Source: Austropuccinia psidii (Eukaryota > Basidiomycota > Pucciniomycetes > Pucciniales > Sphaerophragmiaceae). From it: a DNA stretch of 64,000 nucleotides. Under the pieces are notes generated by a model. It was not told the DNA's origin and searched no databases. It saw only the letters and a program-made list of their open reading frames with translations. Position 1 is the first letter of the stretch; each line of letters starts with the position of its first letter. The stretch is taken from NCBI GenBank assembly GCA_023105745.1, contig JALGQZ010000011.1, positions 11,370,975 through 11,434,974 on the forward strand, written 5' to 3'. The translations under genes and the position numbers were made by a program. Below, piece by piece: positions 36,901 to 48,036 of the stretch.

Positions 36901-39900
36901 GCTGGATAAGCTGGTCTTCTTAAGAGTGGTGGATAAGGTCTCTCAATGTTAAGAATGATGTCAACTTCATGACCAATAATTGCTCCCAGGGGTTCTTTGT
37001 CTGTAGCAAATGCTCCTCTGTGGTCATACAAAAGGGAAGAAAGTTCATTTTCTTGCTTATCAGTCAGATGAAGGCTTATTTCAGCCTCATTTAACTGTTC
37101 AGACTTGAATTTCTCTAACTCTAAGTTGACTGGTGATACTTTGTTTACTGTAATTTGTCTTTTAAAGGGTAAAAAGGCAAATTTCTGGCGCTTATTGTCT
37201 CCAATTGTAAAGTATCTGTCTTTGTTATTATGTAAATCTATCCCATACATGATTAAATAGTCATTTCCCAATATAAAATGGGTACTAGAGCAATTTTCCA
37301 TAACAACAAATTCAACTGTGATCCTTAAATTCCCATTTATGTGTGGGAATATGACATTGGTCTCAAAGATTCCTAATGCTTTCATTGGGTTACTTGCACT
37401 GTTGAATATTATACCATCAATTGGTAACAATTGGTCTTCAAAATTTGGTACACAAGTCTTAAGAAAAGATTTTCCAACACAAGAGCAGAAGGCTCCTGGG
37501 TCAAGCAAAAGTTTGGTGGGTTTGCTGTCAATCACCACTTCTGTTATACAGGAGTTACCAGCTGTATAACCTTTTCCTCTGTTTGGTTTTGTCTTCATAA
37601 GTTGTGCATCTTGAACTTTTGATAAATCAACTTGACCATTGCTCAATTGTGGTAAGTGGGAATAAGATTCCATGATGTCAAAAGTGGCATTGATATTTTC
37701 TATATCTTTTGAAGATTCAGAGAATATGGATGACTTATCATCTGAATTGTCTTCAATTATGTCTTCTTTTTCAACATCTGGTTCTTTTTCAATGTCAATT
37801 TCATTGATTTCCCCCCTTTTTGGACATGTATTGGCTAAATGGGTGGTGCTTTGGCAAATATGGCATTTTCTGACTGTATCTGCAGATTTATGTTTAATAT
37901 TACTAGAATTTTCTTTGGGGTTTTTGTCCACTGAATCTTTCCAAGGTGTATTAAACCTTGTTTTAAGATTCACCCTACTAGAACCAATTTTTGTTCTGGT
38001 GGTTACTTCTTCTAATATATTGATAATATCCTCTGCTGAAGATTGTTCAGTAGTCCTGCTCTTGACAGCATGCTCTAAGTCATCTCCACATTGTCTCAGA
38101 ATTTTTCTATGGATCATAAATTCTGACATGTCAGGATATAATGCTGTTAATCTGTCCTTTTGTTGGCAAAACCATGGTAAAGCTTTGTCTTTATCAGCAT
38201 TAAATTTGGCAGATTCAAAGGCTGTTTCAACTTTAAACCTCCAAGCATCATTTGCCCATTTGTTGATGATTTGGGTTTTCCACCAAGTCCAACTCTGGTG
38301 TCCATGTGCTTGTCTTATTTTGATGTACCATCTGTGAGCTGATCTGGTAAACAAGGTGTTAAACCTGGCTGTTACCAATCTGTCTGGTAATTCAAAATCC
38401 TCTTTGATCATGTCAATACCTCTAATGAATTCCATATGGTCATACTCTCCTTCACCACTGAAGTGAGGCCATTCTTTAAGTTTTGGAACTTCTTTCAAGA
38501 GTGCTTGGCCCATTGATGGTTCCAAGTTATGAAAAGAAGTGGATAATTCATTTTTTAATTGTGAATTATCAGGATCCAATACTTGTGGATTTGAAATTCT
38601 TGTGCCCTCATTTTGATTTAGAGGTGTAGACATTCTTGGTAAGGTGTTCAGTATTTGTTCAATGTCATTCATTTTACTGTTGCTACACCTTTGGGAATTT
38701 CTGTATTCATGTTGGAAGCTTTGTATTAAATTTATTACTTCAATTTTATACATGTCTTCTTTATGTGTAAGTTCTTGCCATAACTCTGTCTGTCTTGTAT
38801 TATCAGCAGTGACTTGATTCAATTTCATTGATAATTTTGATACTTCTTCTTGTGAAGCATCAAAACACTTTTTCAAGGCAATGGTATATGTCTTTACTTC
38901 AGTAAATGAATTTGAAATGTCATCAAGGACTTTCTTGTTATCTGTCTTGATAATATTTATGGCTTGTTTAATTCTTGTTTCAATTATGTCATCAATATTG
39001 AATTTAGAATATTTATCTGTTAATTCTTTAATAATGGCAGATTGTTCATTTATTTTATTGTTAGAAGAATTATCATTATTGGAATTTTTAATTGTTCTCA
39101 AAACTTTTTCAAAACACATAAGTGTTTCATTAATTTGGCACAGACTCAGGTTGTTTGTTTTAATGTTGTTACAAATGGTTTCATTTTTATCAGAAAGATG
39201 TTTTTTCACGTCATTTATAGCATTATACAACTCTGGGATGGAATCAAATATGTCAGAAATCATTTCTGGAACCTTAATCTGGCTTCCTCCTTCTTCTGTA
39301 ATTCCATCATGGTTCTGGCCATCTGAAATACATTTTCCATGGCATCCTGCTGAATCTTTGGGATTCTGTAGCCCTGGCTGTAAGGTTTTGGGGCTGGTGC
39401 CTTCCCTTTGCCCTTGTTTGGAGTTTGTGGCTGCTTTTTCACGTTGGAATTGCTGCTGCTGGCCACTGGGGCTGTTTTTGGCACTGGTTTGGCTGGTGGA
39501 GGGTTGTTTTTCCTCCATTCTAGTGTCAAAAGCATCATGTTTTTCTTCTCCATCAATGGATGCCATCCATTGAGCAATTTGCAAGTGTTGGGATGGCCCA
39601 AGAATTTTCTTACTGTCAGGTAAGAATTCATGCAATTCTTCCACAGGTCTGCAAGGATCTGGTACTCCTTGAATTGGAGTGCATTGTTGTATGCACTGTG
39701 GCTGGCTTTGTATATGTCCACAGAGGCTTGTTGTGGCGGTGTCAGCTCTTTTTGAAGGTAAAATGGTATTATCAGCTTCAGAATGACCCATTTTAGTTGT
39801 TTGGAAGTCATCAACTGACCCTTTTCCTTCTGTACCTGGTTGGCCTCTGCCATAATCACGTCTATTACCTTTTTGGGAGCTGCTTGAGGGGTTGTAGCTG

Positions 39901-39923
39901 GCTCCTGACCTGGTTGAAGGCAT
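33999..39923 (-). CDS. gag-pol: B2 Gag-Pol polyprotein, one in-frame stop
   Basis: One frame of 1,974 codons from ATG 39923 ([11 protein letters not shown]) to 33999, broken only by a TAA at 35313-35315, where B1 has GAA. Domains with approximate residues: charged N-terminus overlapping X (1-220), helical Gag (220-500), capsid (~510-640), CCHC knuckle [14 protein letters not shown] (~686), retropepsin with LDPGAF (~809, Pro in place of Thr/Ser), reverse transcriptase YIDD (~1155), RNase H YIDASGDG (~1304), integrase HHCC (~1537-1580), DDE core with HMDW (~1608), SDRDP (~1672) and AERM (~1706, spacing 35 as usual), and a chromodomain [17 protein letters not shown] (~1911-1965). It is a chromovirus that makes Gag and Pol as one fusion. 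The stop would end the product before integrase unless read through. Confidence 0.95.
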
Positions 39924-40171
39924 AATTATGGTTAAAAAAGGCTTAAAATAGTATTTTTACGTCAAAAACTTACTATTGGCCAAATTTTTGGCTTTCTGAA
40001 GTGTATTACTTATATCCAAGTTAATTAATTCAGAAGATATTGGTTCAGGTTGATTATTTTGAGTCACAATAACAGTACTATTATGATCAGAATTAACAGT
40101 ACTGGCAGGGATAATGCTGGTTACTGTTGAGGCTGTTTCAATGTTTTCTTGTCTTACCACGTTGTCAGACA
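39260..40171 (-). CDS. B2 overprinted spliced protein X
   Basis: Minus-strand exons 40171-39974 (leader, 198 nt), 39909-39820 and 39747-39260. Introns are 64 nt (GTAAGT..ACCAG, containing the Gag AUG at 39923) and 72 nt (GTCAGT..AAAAAG; this one is optional because it keeps frame and has no stop). An upstream 76-nt intron (donor TTATAA|GTGAGG at 40248/40247, acceptor TTTTAG) would join A to TG and create the AUG. Total length 777 nt (258 aa), or 849 nt if intron 2 is retained. The frame is fully open. Segments shared with A and [39 protein letters not shown] and [11 protein letters not shown]. There is no known domain. It overlaps the first ~220 codons of Gag in another frame. Confidence 0.62.
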
Positions 40172-40373
40172 CTAAAATTAATGAAAAAGCCAATTAATTA
40201 AGTAAAAAAAAGGTTATTTCAAAAAAGAAATAAAAATATAAGCCTCACTTATAATATGAAAAAAATTATTTTTTAAGGATTTTTTTGGATTATAAGTATT
40301 TTTTATATGTTTTTAAATTTTTCAATATAATAAAAAAGATTTAAAAAGAGTAAAAAAAATATGTCACAGGTAA

Positions 40374-40396
40374 AATATCACGGCTGGGCCCCCAAA
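40374..40396 (-). promoter_or_regulatory. Primer-binding-type site of B2
   Basis: On the minus strand TTTGGGGGCCCAGCCGTGAT follows the LTR end. Compared with families A and C the central TG is CA. Confidence 0.6.
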
Positions 40397-42224
40397 TGTA
40401 AGGTGTGGATATGAAACTTTGATTAAAAATCAAGTACTTTTCCTGTCCTCAAAATTTGTATAAGGTAAAATTCAGTTAAAAATAGTATGAAATATTATTT
40501 TTAAGAGAAAACACGCCAATTTTATTGTTTATAACTTTATTAGTATAAAACAATAATATTATAAAAATTTATTGTTTTACCAACAATAAAAATTTATCCA
40601 AAAAATACTCTACAAGAGATATTTTAAGGCTACAAAAGAAATTTCTTCAAGAGCAATTTCAATTGGAATTAATTGAGCAAAGAACTGCAAGCAATTAATT
40701 AAAGAACAAAGTCTTTAAAAAGAATATTAAAGAGTAAACACGCCCAAAAGTGACCAGAGTGAATTTGGAAACAAAGTGACAAAGTTAACAGTGATGAAAG
40801 ATGCTTTAATTCACTTTTGGGGTGGTTCAGGGGTAAAAATGATTATAAGAGTTACAAACAATGATTATAATGATTTTTTCACGTGGTTAAAAGGATTAAA
40901 ATGATTTAAAAGTGGTGGTTGGAATCTTTGATTGATTGGTTTAACAGTTTTAAACTAATTAATAAAAGGAAAAGATTCTAACATGAAGAGAAAAGTGGGG
41001 CAAAGAAGACATTCTTTTATAGCCATCAATTCTCTTACTCCAAAAGTAAAATTTACTCTTGTCAGTCGTGAAAAACAGTCTGACAACAGAAAAGCCAATT
41101 ACGGCATCATTGAACCCTGGTTTAGACCAAAAAGGGCTGGTTTAAGCCATTTTTAGCCATTTTAGACCCTTAAATCAGCCATTACTATAGCAATACCAGG
41201 CCTAGAGCCTTCAAAACACGTCAGAATGTGTGTCAGAGGCGTAGAAACCAGTTAAAACTGTTTTTATTATGATTGTTTTATCTTAAGGGTAGTTTTACCT
41301 TCTTGGCAACAGCTAAAACTACCCCAGTTGGTATCAAAACCTCATCATCAATTGAGTCCACAGACCCTGTAACTCAATTCCAGGCCAAAAGTGATGAACT
41401 TTTGCGTGAATTTTGACATCCCACGCCTGTCAGCAAGGATTTTGGGGGTCTAGCTCCCCCTTAGAGCTGGAGTTCCTTTTCCCCCCCAAATTTAATCTTT
41501 CCAATTTATTTTTCCTTTAATTCCTCATCATGTATTATACTTATAATTTACACATGTAATTCAATTCAATTGTACAGTACAATACAGTAATAATTGACAC
41601 CTCATATGTAAATCAAAGTTCACTTATGTAATACACGCACACATTTTGACATTTCAATTGAATTCAATTGAAAATACTTTAATTCCTCATAACTTCTAAA
41701 CTAAACACAACACCTCAATTTTAACACAAAAATTGATGGTTAACACCACATGTGGTGTGAATTAAATTAAGGTTTTGAGTATTTTCAACTTTTGTATTGA
41801 AAATACTAAAAACTTAATTTAAGCTTATTTAGAGTTGAGTTACAAAAATTTCACTCAGAGGTGACCCCACCTGATTTTTTATGAGGAATCCAATGGTGAA
41901 ATAAAATTTATATGTTTATTTATTGGATAAAAAGTTATAATAAATTTTATTTAACTTTTTTCCAAATTTATTTATTTTTTCACAATTTTGTTAAAATTTC
42001 ATTTTTACTTAAATTTTTCAAGTATAAATGTAATTTTATATTTACAAAATTTAAAGTAATTTTATTTTTAAATTATAATTAATTTTTTATTTTTAATATA
42101 ATTTTATATTTATATTTTTTATTTTTATTTTAATAATATAAATAAATTTATTTTATTTATATTAATATGTTATTTTTTATATTTGTGGTCTTTTGGGTAT
42201 ATGAAATTACCTCTAAGGCTCACA
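40397..42224 (-). repeat. 5' LTR of B2
   Basis: 1,828 bp, minus orientation, beginning at 42224 and ending at 40397. It carries the putative promoter at 41024-41031 and is nearly identical to 32138-33975. Confidence 0.95.
41024..41031 (-). promoter_or_regulatory. TATA box of the B2 5' LTR
   Basis: TATAAAAG on the minus strand (GGCTATAAAAGAATG) is conserved in the B LTRs, including the old copy near 52613. It is followed by a pyrimidine-rich stretch, as expected near an LTR start site. Confidence 0.45.
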
Positions 42225-45200
42225 GAATCTCAAAACAAGGTTTAATACACCTTGGAAAGATTCTGTGGACAAAAACCCCAAAAAAAATTCTAGTAATATT
42301 CAGTATAAATCTGCATATACAGTCAGAAAATGCCATATTTGCCAAAGCACCCCCCATTTAGCCAATACATGTCCAAAAAGGGGGGAAATCAATGAAATTG
42401 AAATTGAAAAGGAACCAGATGTTGAAAAAGAAGACATAATTGAAGACAATTCAGATGATAAGTCATCCATATTTTCTCAATCCTCAAAAGCTATAGGAAA
42501 TATCAATGCCACTTTTGACATCATGGAATATTATTCCCACTTACCACAATTGAGCAATGGTCAACTTGATTTATCAAAAGTTCAAGATGCACAACTTATG
42601 AAAACAAAACCAAACAGAGGGAAAGGTTATACAGCTGGTAACTCCTGTATAACAGAAGTGCTGATTGACAATAAGCCCACCAAACTTTTACTTGACCCAG
42701 GAGCCTTCTGCTCTTGTGTTGGAAAATCTTTTCTTAAGACTTGTGTACCAAATTTTGAAGACCAATTGCTACCAATTGATGGTATAAAATTCAACAGTGC
42801 AAGTAACCCAATGAAAGCATTACAAATCTTTGAGACCAATGTCATATTCCCACACATAAATGGGAATTTAAGAATCACAGTTGAATTTGTTGTTATGGAA
42901 AATTGCTCTAGTACCCATTTTATATTGGGAAATGACTATTTAATCATGTATGGGATAGATTTACATAATAACAAGGACAGGTACTTTACAATTGGACACA
43001 ATAAGCGCCAAAAATTTGCCTTTTTACCATTTAAAAGACAAATTACAGTAAACAAAGTATCACCAGTCAACTTAGGGTTAGAGAAATTCAAGTCTTAACA
43101 GTTAAATGAGGCTGAAATAAGCCTTCATATGACGGATAAACAAGAAAATGAACTTTCTTCCCTTTTGTATGACCACAGAGGAGCATTTGCTTCAGACAAA
43201 GAACCTCTAGGAGCAATTATTGGTCATGAAGTTGACATCATTCTTAATATTGAGAGACCCTATCCACCACTCTTCAGGAGACCTGCATATCCAGCAAGTC
43301 CAAAATCAAGAGAAGGTCTAGAAATTCATATCAAAGAACTTCTGGACCTTGGTGTAATAAGAAAAGTAGGCCACAATGAAGAAGTAGAAATAACTACACC
43401 AGTCATAGTGGCATGGCATAATGGAAAATCCAGAATGGTTGGGGTCTTTAGAGCTCTGAACACTTACACTGTTACAGACAGATACCCAATACCAAAATCC
43501 AAATTGCCCTTACTCAAATATCTCAAGCAGTGTATATAACCACTATAGATTCCCTTAAAGGATTCCATCAAAATGTGGTGACACCAAGAGCAAGAAAATA
43601 CTTGAGAATTATTGTTCATTGTGGAGTGTATTAATACTTGAGGATGCCCTTTGGTATTAAAAATGCACCTTCACACTTCCAAAGAATAATGAATGAAATC
43701 TTCCCTGAAGAACTCTCAGAGGGATGAGTAATCATTTACAATGATGACATTATTGTCTGTTCCAAGACTTGGGAGGAGCACATGTACAAATTGTCCAGAG
43801 TTTTGACAAAAATTCAATCAGTCAACATGAAAATCTCCTTGAAGAAATGCCATTTTTGATCTAAAGAACTTAAGGCACTAGGACATGTTGTATCTGGTTT
43901 ATCCCTTGTAATTGACAAAAACAAAGTTGCAGCAGTATTGCTAAACCCCATGCCTCAGAACAAGAAGGAAATTCATTCATTCTTAGGTTTTGCAGGATAT
44001 TACAGGCAACACATTAAAGATTTTGCATCCATAGCAAGACCACTTTATAAATTGTGCAACAAAGACACAGTATTTGAAATGACTTTTGACAGAGTCAAAG
44101 CTTTTGAGTCTCTAAGAGAAGCATTGACCACTGCTCCACTCTTAGTAATGCCAGACTTCAAGTTGCCTTTCAAACTGTATATTGATGCATCAGGGGATGG
44201 ACTAGGTGCTTCCCTTCACCAAGCTCAGATCAGAAATGATAAACCTGTAGAAGGAACCATATGTTTCATATCCAGGCAAATCAAACCAACTGAAGCCAGA
44301 TATAGAGCAAGTCAGATGGAATGTCTATGCCTTGTCTGGAGCTTGGAGAAATTGAACTACTTCTTAGAGGGATGTGTTTTTGAGGTGATAACAGACTTTA
44401 CAGCTGTCCAATCAATTTTAAACATGAAAACACCCAACAGACACATGCTCAGATGTCAAATAGCCATACAAGAATACAGAGGCAATATGAGTATTGTTCA
44501 TAAGGATGGGAATATTCATAAGAATGCAGATGGACTAAGCAGATGGCCATTACCAAATAATATTGATAATCCTGCTTATGTGCCAGAAGAAGCTTCACCA
44601 AAAATTCCAATAGAAGGAATAAGTGTTACAGACTTGAACACCACCTTCTTTGAAGAAGTCAGAAGTAGTTACACTCAAGATAGAAATTGTAGCATCTTAT
44701 GCCAATTACTTGACAAGGACTGTAAAGACAACTCTCTAATACATACCTTGGATGAAGTATGGAAAAAATCTTATGATGAAGGAAGATTTCACCTACTGGA
44801 TGGTATAATTTACAACAGAACCAAGCACACATGTGTCATGACAGTTGTAGACAGGTCATTAATCAATCTTTTACTAAAAGAATGCCATGATAGTCCCTTT
44901 TCAGTACATCTGTCTGAAGACAGAACAAGAGAAAAAGTAAAGACCAGCATATGGTGGCCAATGTGGCAGAAAGAGGTTGCAGAGTATTGCAAAACCTGTG
45001 ACAGATGCCAAATGGCAAATAAATCCACTGGCAAGAGACTTTGGAATATGATAAAAATCCAAGAATCAAACAGACCTTGGGAAATTTTCCATATGGATTG
45101 GGTAACTGGCCTACCACCAGGAGGTGACAGAAGCTATAATGCTTGCCTAGTAATTGTTGACAGATTCAGTAAAATTCCAATCTTTTTACCATGTCACAAA

Positions 45201-46196
45201 GATGATACAGCCATGGATACAGCTCTTCTGATATGGAATAGAGTAGTGTCATGGACTGGGATATTTACAAATATCATTAGTGATAGGGATCCCAAGTTCA
45301 CTTCAGCACTATGGACAAATCTTCACCAATAATTTGGCACTAAACTGTCTTTCTCTACAGCCTGACACCCACAAACTGATGGCCTGGCTGAAAGGATGAT
45401 CCAAACCTTAGAGGACATGGTGAGAAGAATTTGTGCATATGGCCTTGAATTCAAAGATTGTGATGGATTTACCCATGATTGGTGTATTCTGTTGCCAGCA
45501 CTGAAATTAGCATATAAAACATCAATCCATGCCAGTACCAATGAAACTCCTGCTATTGTAGAAAAAGGATGGAACCCCAAGTTACCCCAAGATTCCCTGA
45601 GGAAAGATTTAATTGAAATACATCCCACAGCTGCTAGCTTCAAAGGAATGCTAGAAAAAGCTAGAAAGCATGCAGTAAGGTGCATGGAGGAGTCTTTTGC
45701 ATATGCTAAAGACAAATGGGATAAATCACATGCAACTCCAGATTTCAAAGTGGGGGACATAGTTCTTGTATCCACCACTAACTTCAATAACATCAAAGGA
45801 TGTAAAAAGTTGAAAGACTCCTTTGCACGACCTTTTGTGATTAAGGCCCTCCATGGAGAAAATGCTGTTGAAGTAGAGTTATCTGAAGAACTTAGCAACA
45901 AGCATCCTACATTCCCACGGAGCTTGATAAAGCCATATAAATTTAGTGATGCTGAGAAATTTCCCTTGAGGAATAAGATTCCCCAAGGTATACCTCCTAT
46001 TGGGACATCTGGTACTAAGAAAATTACCAAAGTTCTTAAAGAAAGGAAATTAAGAACCAAGAAAGTAAGGGAATACCTTGTTAGGTACAGTGACCCAACT
46101 AGTGAAGATGAATGGTTAGAAGAAAAAGATATACCAGAAGCTACCAAACTCCTCAGAAGATTCAGACACACTAGAAACACCAATATTAAAAAGTAA
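42225..46196 (+). pseudogene. gag-pol: B1 gag C-terminus and pol
   Basis: Continues the B1 coding region after B2. It holds the CCHC knuckle (CHICQSTPHLANTC ~42325) and the retropepsin LDPGAF (~42693), open over 42265-43098. A stop follows KFKS. Reverse transcriptase is in pieces 43129-43539 and onwards, with YIDD mutated to YNDD and further stops between 43540 and 43937. RNase H and integrase are readable over 43938-45332, ending in a stop after NLHQ. The integrase end and chromodomain are at 45396-46196. Many nonsense changes show it has been inactive longer than B2. Confidence 0.92.
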
Positions 46197-46201
46197 TATT
46201 C

Positions 46202-48036
46202 TTTTTTAGGGGGAGGGAATGTGAGCCTTAGAGGTAATTTCATATACCCAAAAGACCACAATTGCAAGATTAATATATAAATATAAATAAAATAAATTTA
46301 TTTATATTATTAAAAGAAAAATTAAAATATAAATATAGAATTATATTTAAAATAAAAACGTTAAATAAAGTTTAAAATTAAAATTCCTTTAAATTTTTGA
46401 ATTATGAAATTACATTTATACTCGAAAAAATTAAGTAAAAATGAAATTTTAACAAAATTGTAAAAAAAATAAAAAAAATTGGAAAAAAGTTAAATAAAAA
46501 TTATTATAAATCTTTATCCAATAAATAAACATATAAATTTTATTTCACCATTGGATTCCTCATAAAAAATCAGGTGGGGTCACCTCTGAGTGAAATTCTT
46601 GTAACTCAACTCTAAATAAGCTTAAATTAAGTTTTTAGTATTTTCAATACAAAAGTTGAAAATACTCAAAACCTTAATTTAATTCACACCACATGTGGTG
46701 TTAACCATCAATTTTTGTGTTAAAATTGAGGTGTTGTGTTTAGTTTAGAATTTATGAGGAATTGAAGTATTTTCAATTGAATTCAATTGAAATGTCAAAA
46801 TGTGCGCATGTATTACATAAGTGAACTTTGATTTACATATGAGGTGTCAATTATTACTTTATTGTACTGTACAATTGAATTGAATTACATATGTAAATTA
46901 TAAGTATAATACATGATGAGGAATTAAAGGAAAAATAAGTTGGAAAGATTAAATTTGGGGGGGAAAAGGAACTCCAGCTCTAAGGGGGAGCTAGACCCCC
47001 AAAATCCTTCCTGACAGGTGTGGGATGTCAAAGTTCACGCAAAAGTTCATCACTTTTGGCCTGGAATTGAGTTACAGGGTCTGTGGACTCAATTGATGAT
47101 GAGGTTTTGATACCAACTGGGGTAGTTTTAGCTGTTGCCAAGAGGGTAAAACTACCCTTAAGATAAAACCATCATAGTAAAAACAGTTTTAACTGGTTTC
47201 TATGTCTCTTACACACATTTTTACGTGCTTTGAAGGCTCTAGACCAGGTATTGCTATAGTAATGGCTGATTTAAGGGTCTAAAATGGCTAAAAATGGCTA
47301 AAAATGGCTTAAACCAGCCCTTTTTGGTCTAAATCAGGGTTCAATGATGCCATAATTGGCTTTTCTGTTGTCAGACTTTTTTTAACGACTCAAAAGAGTA
47401 AATTTTACTTTTGGAGTAAGAAAATTTATGGTTAGAAAAGAATGTCTTCTTTTCCCCACTTTTCTCTTCATGTTAGAATCTTTTCCTTTTATAATTAGTT
47501 TAAACATTGTTAAACCAATCAATAAAAGATTCCAACCACCTTTATTAAATCATTTTAAACCTTTCAACCACGTGAAAAAATCATTATAATCATTGTTTGT
47601 AACTCTTATAATCATTTTTACCCCTAAACCACCCCAAAAGTGAATTAAAGCATCTTTCATCACTGTAAACTTTGTCACTTTGTTTCCAAATTCACTATTG
47701 TCACTTTTGGGCATGTTTTCTCTTTAATATTCTTTTTAAAGACTTTGTTCTTTAATTAATTGCTTGCAGTTGTTTGCTCAATTAATTCCAATTGAAATTG
47801 CTCTTGAAGAAATTTCTTTTGTAGCCTTGAAATATCTCTTGTACAGTATTTTTTGGATAAATTTTTATTGTTGGTAAAACAATAAATTTTTATAATATTA
47901 TTGTTTTATACTAATAAAGTTATAAAAAATAAAATTGGCGTGTTTTCTCTTAAAAATACTATTTCATACTATTTTTAATTGATTTTTACCTTATACAGAT
48001 TTTGAGGACAGGAAAAGTACTTGATTTTTAGTCAAA
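46202..48036 (+). repeat. B1 polypurine tract and truncated 3' LTR
   Basis: The polypurine tract TTTTTTAGGGGGAGGGAA (46202-46219) precedes the LTR start TGTGAGCC at 46220. The LTR follows the family to GATTTTTAGTCAAAG at ~48036 and lacks the last ~25 bp. The next base begins family A Gag sequence in minus orientation. Confidence 0.85.

Larger units (their letters stand above)
32138..42224 (-). mobile_element. Ty3/gypsy family B element B2, youngest and best preserved
   Basis: 10,087 bp inside B1's gag, target duplication GAATC (32133-32137, 42225-42229). The LTRs of 1,838 and 1,828 bp differ by one 10-bp repeat unit and about seven substitutions, so the insertion is recent. It has a primer-type site (40374-40396), polypurine tract (~33976-33995), a single gag-pol frame with one nonsense codon, and an intact spliced X frame. 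Apart from that codon it looks complete. Confidence 0.96.
17630..48036 (+). mobile_element. Ty3/gypsy family B element B1, host of C2 and B2
   Basis: Outer plus-strand element. 5' LTR pieces lie at 17630-19167 and 29460-29707, the internal 5' part at 29708-32137, the internal 3' part at 42225-46219 and the 3' LTR at 46220-48036. C2 sits in the 5' LTR and B2 in the gag; removing both restores contiguous B sequence. The 3' LTR lacks its last ~25 bp and abuts family A sequence, and no target duplication is visible, so the right end was rearranged. The coding region is full of stops, consistent with B1 being older than B2. Confidence 0.88.

Noticed and set aside
38881..39573. Long open frame antisense to B2 gag (230 codons)
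   Set aside because: It mirrors the X and Gag frames on the opposite strand, is hydrophobic from complementary Lys/Asp-rich codons, and has no counterpart in families A and C.
32138..42224. Apparent long inverted terminal repeats within a single B LTR
   Set aside because: The impression came from comparing LTRs in opposite orientations (B0/B2 minus, B1 plus). Within one LTR only the usual few bases TGTGAGCC/...TTACA are related.
45323..46267. Open frame of 314 codons antisense to B1 integrase, similar to 33934-34467 antisense to B2
   Set aside because: Its apparent conservation follows from integrase conservation on the other strand; it has no start context or independent motifs.
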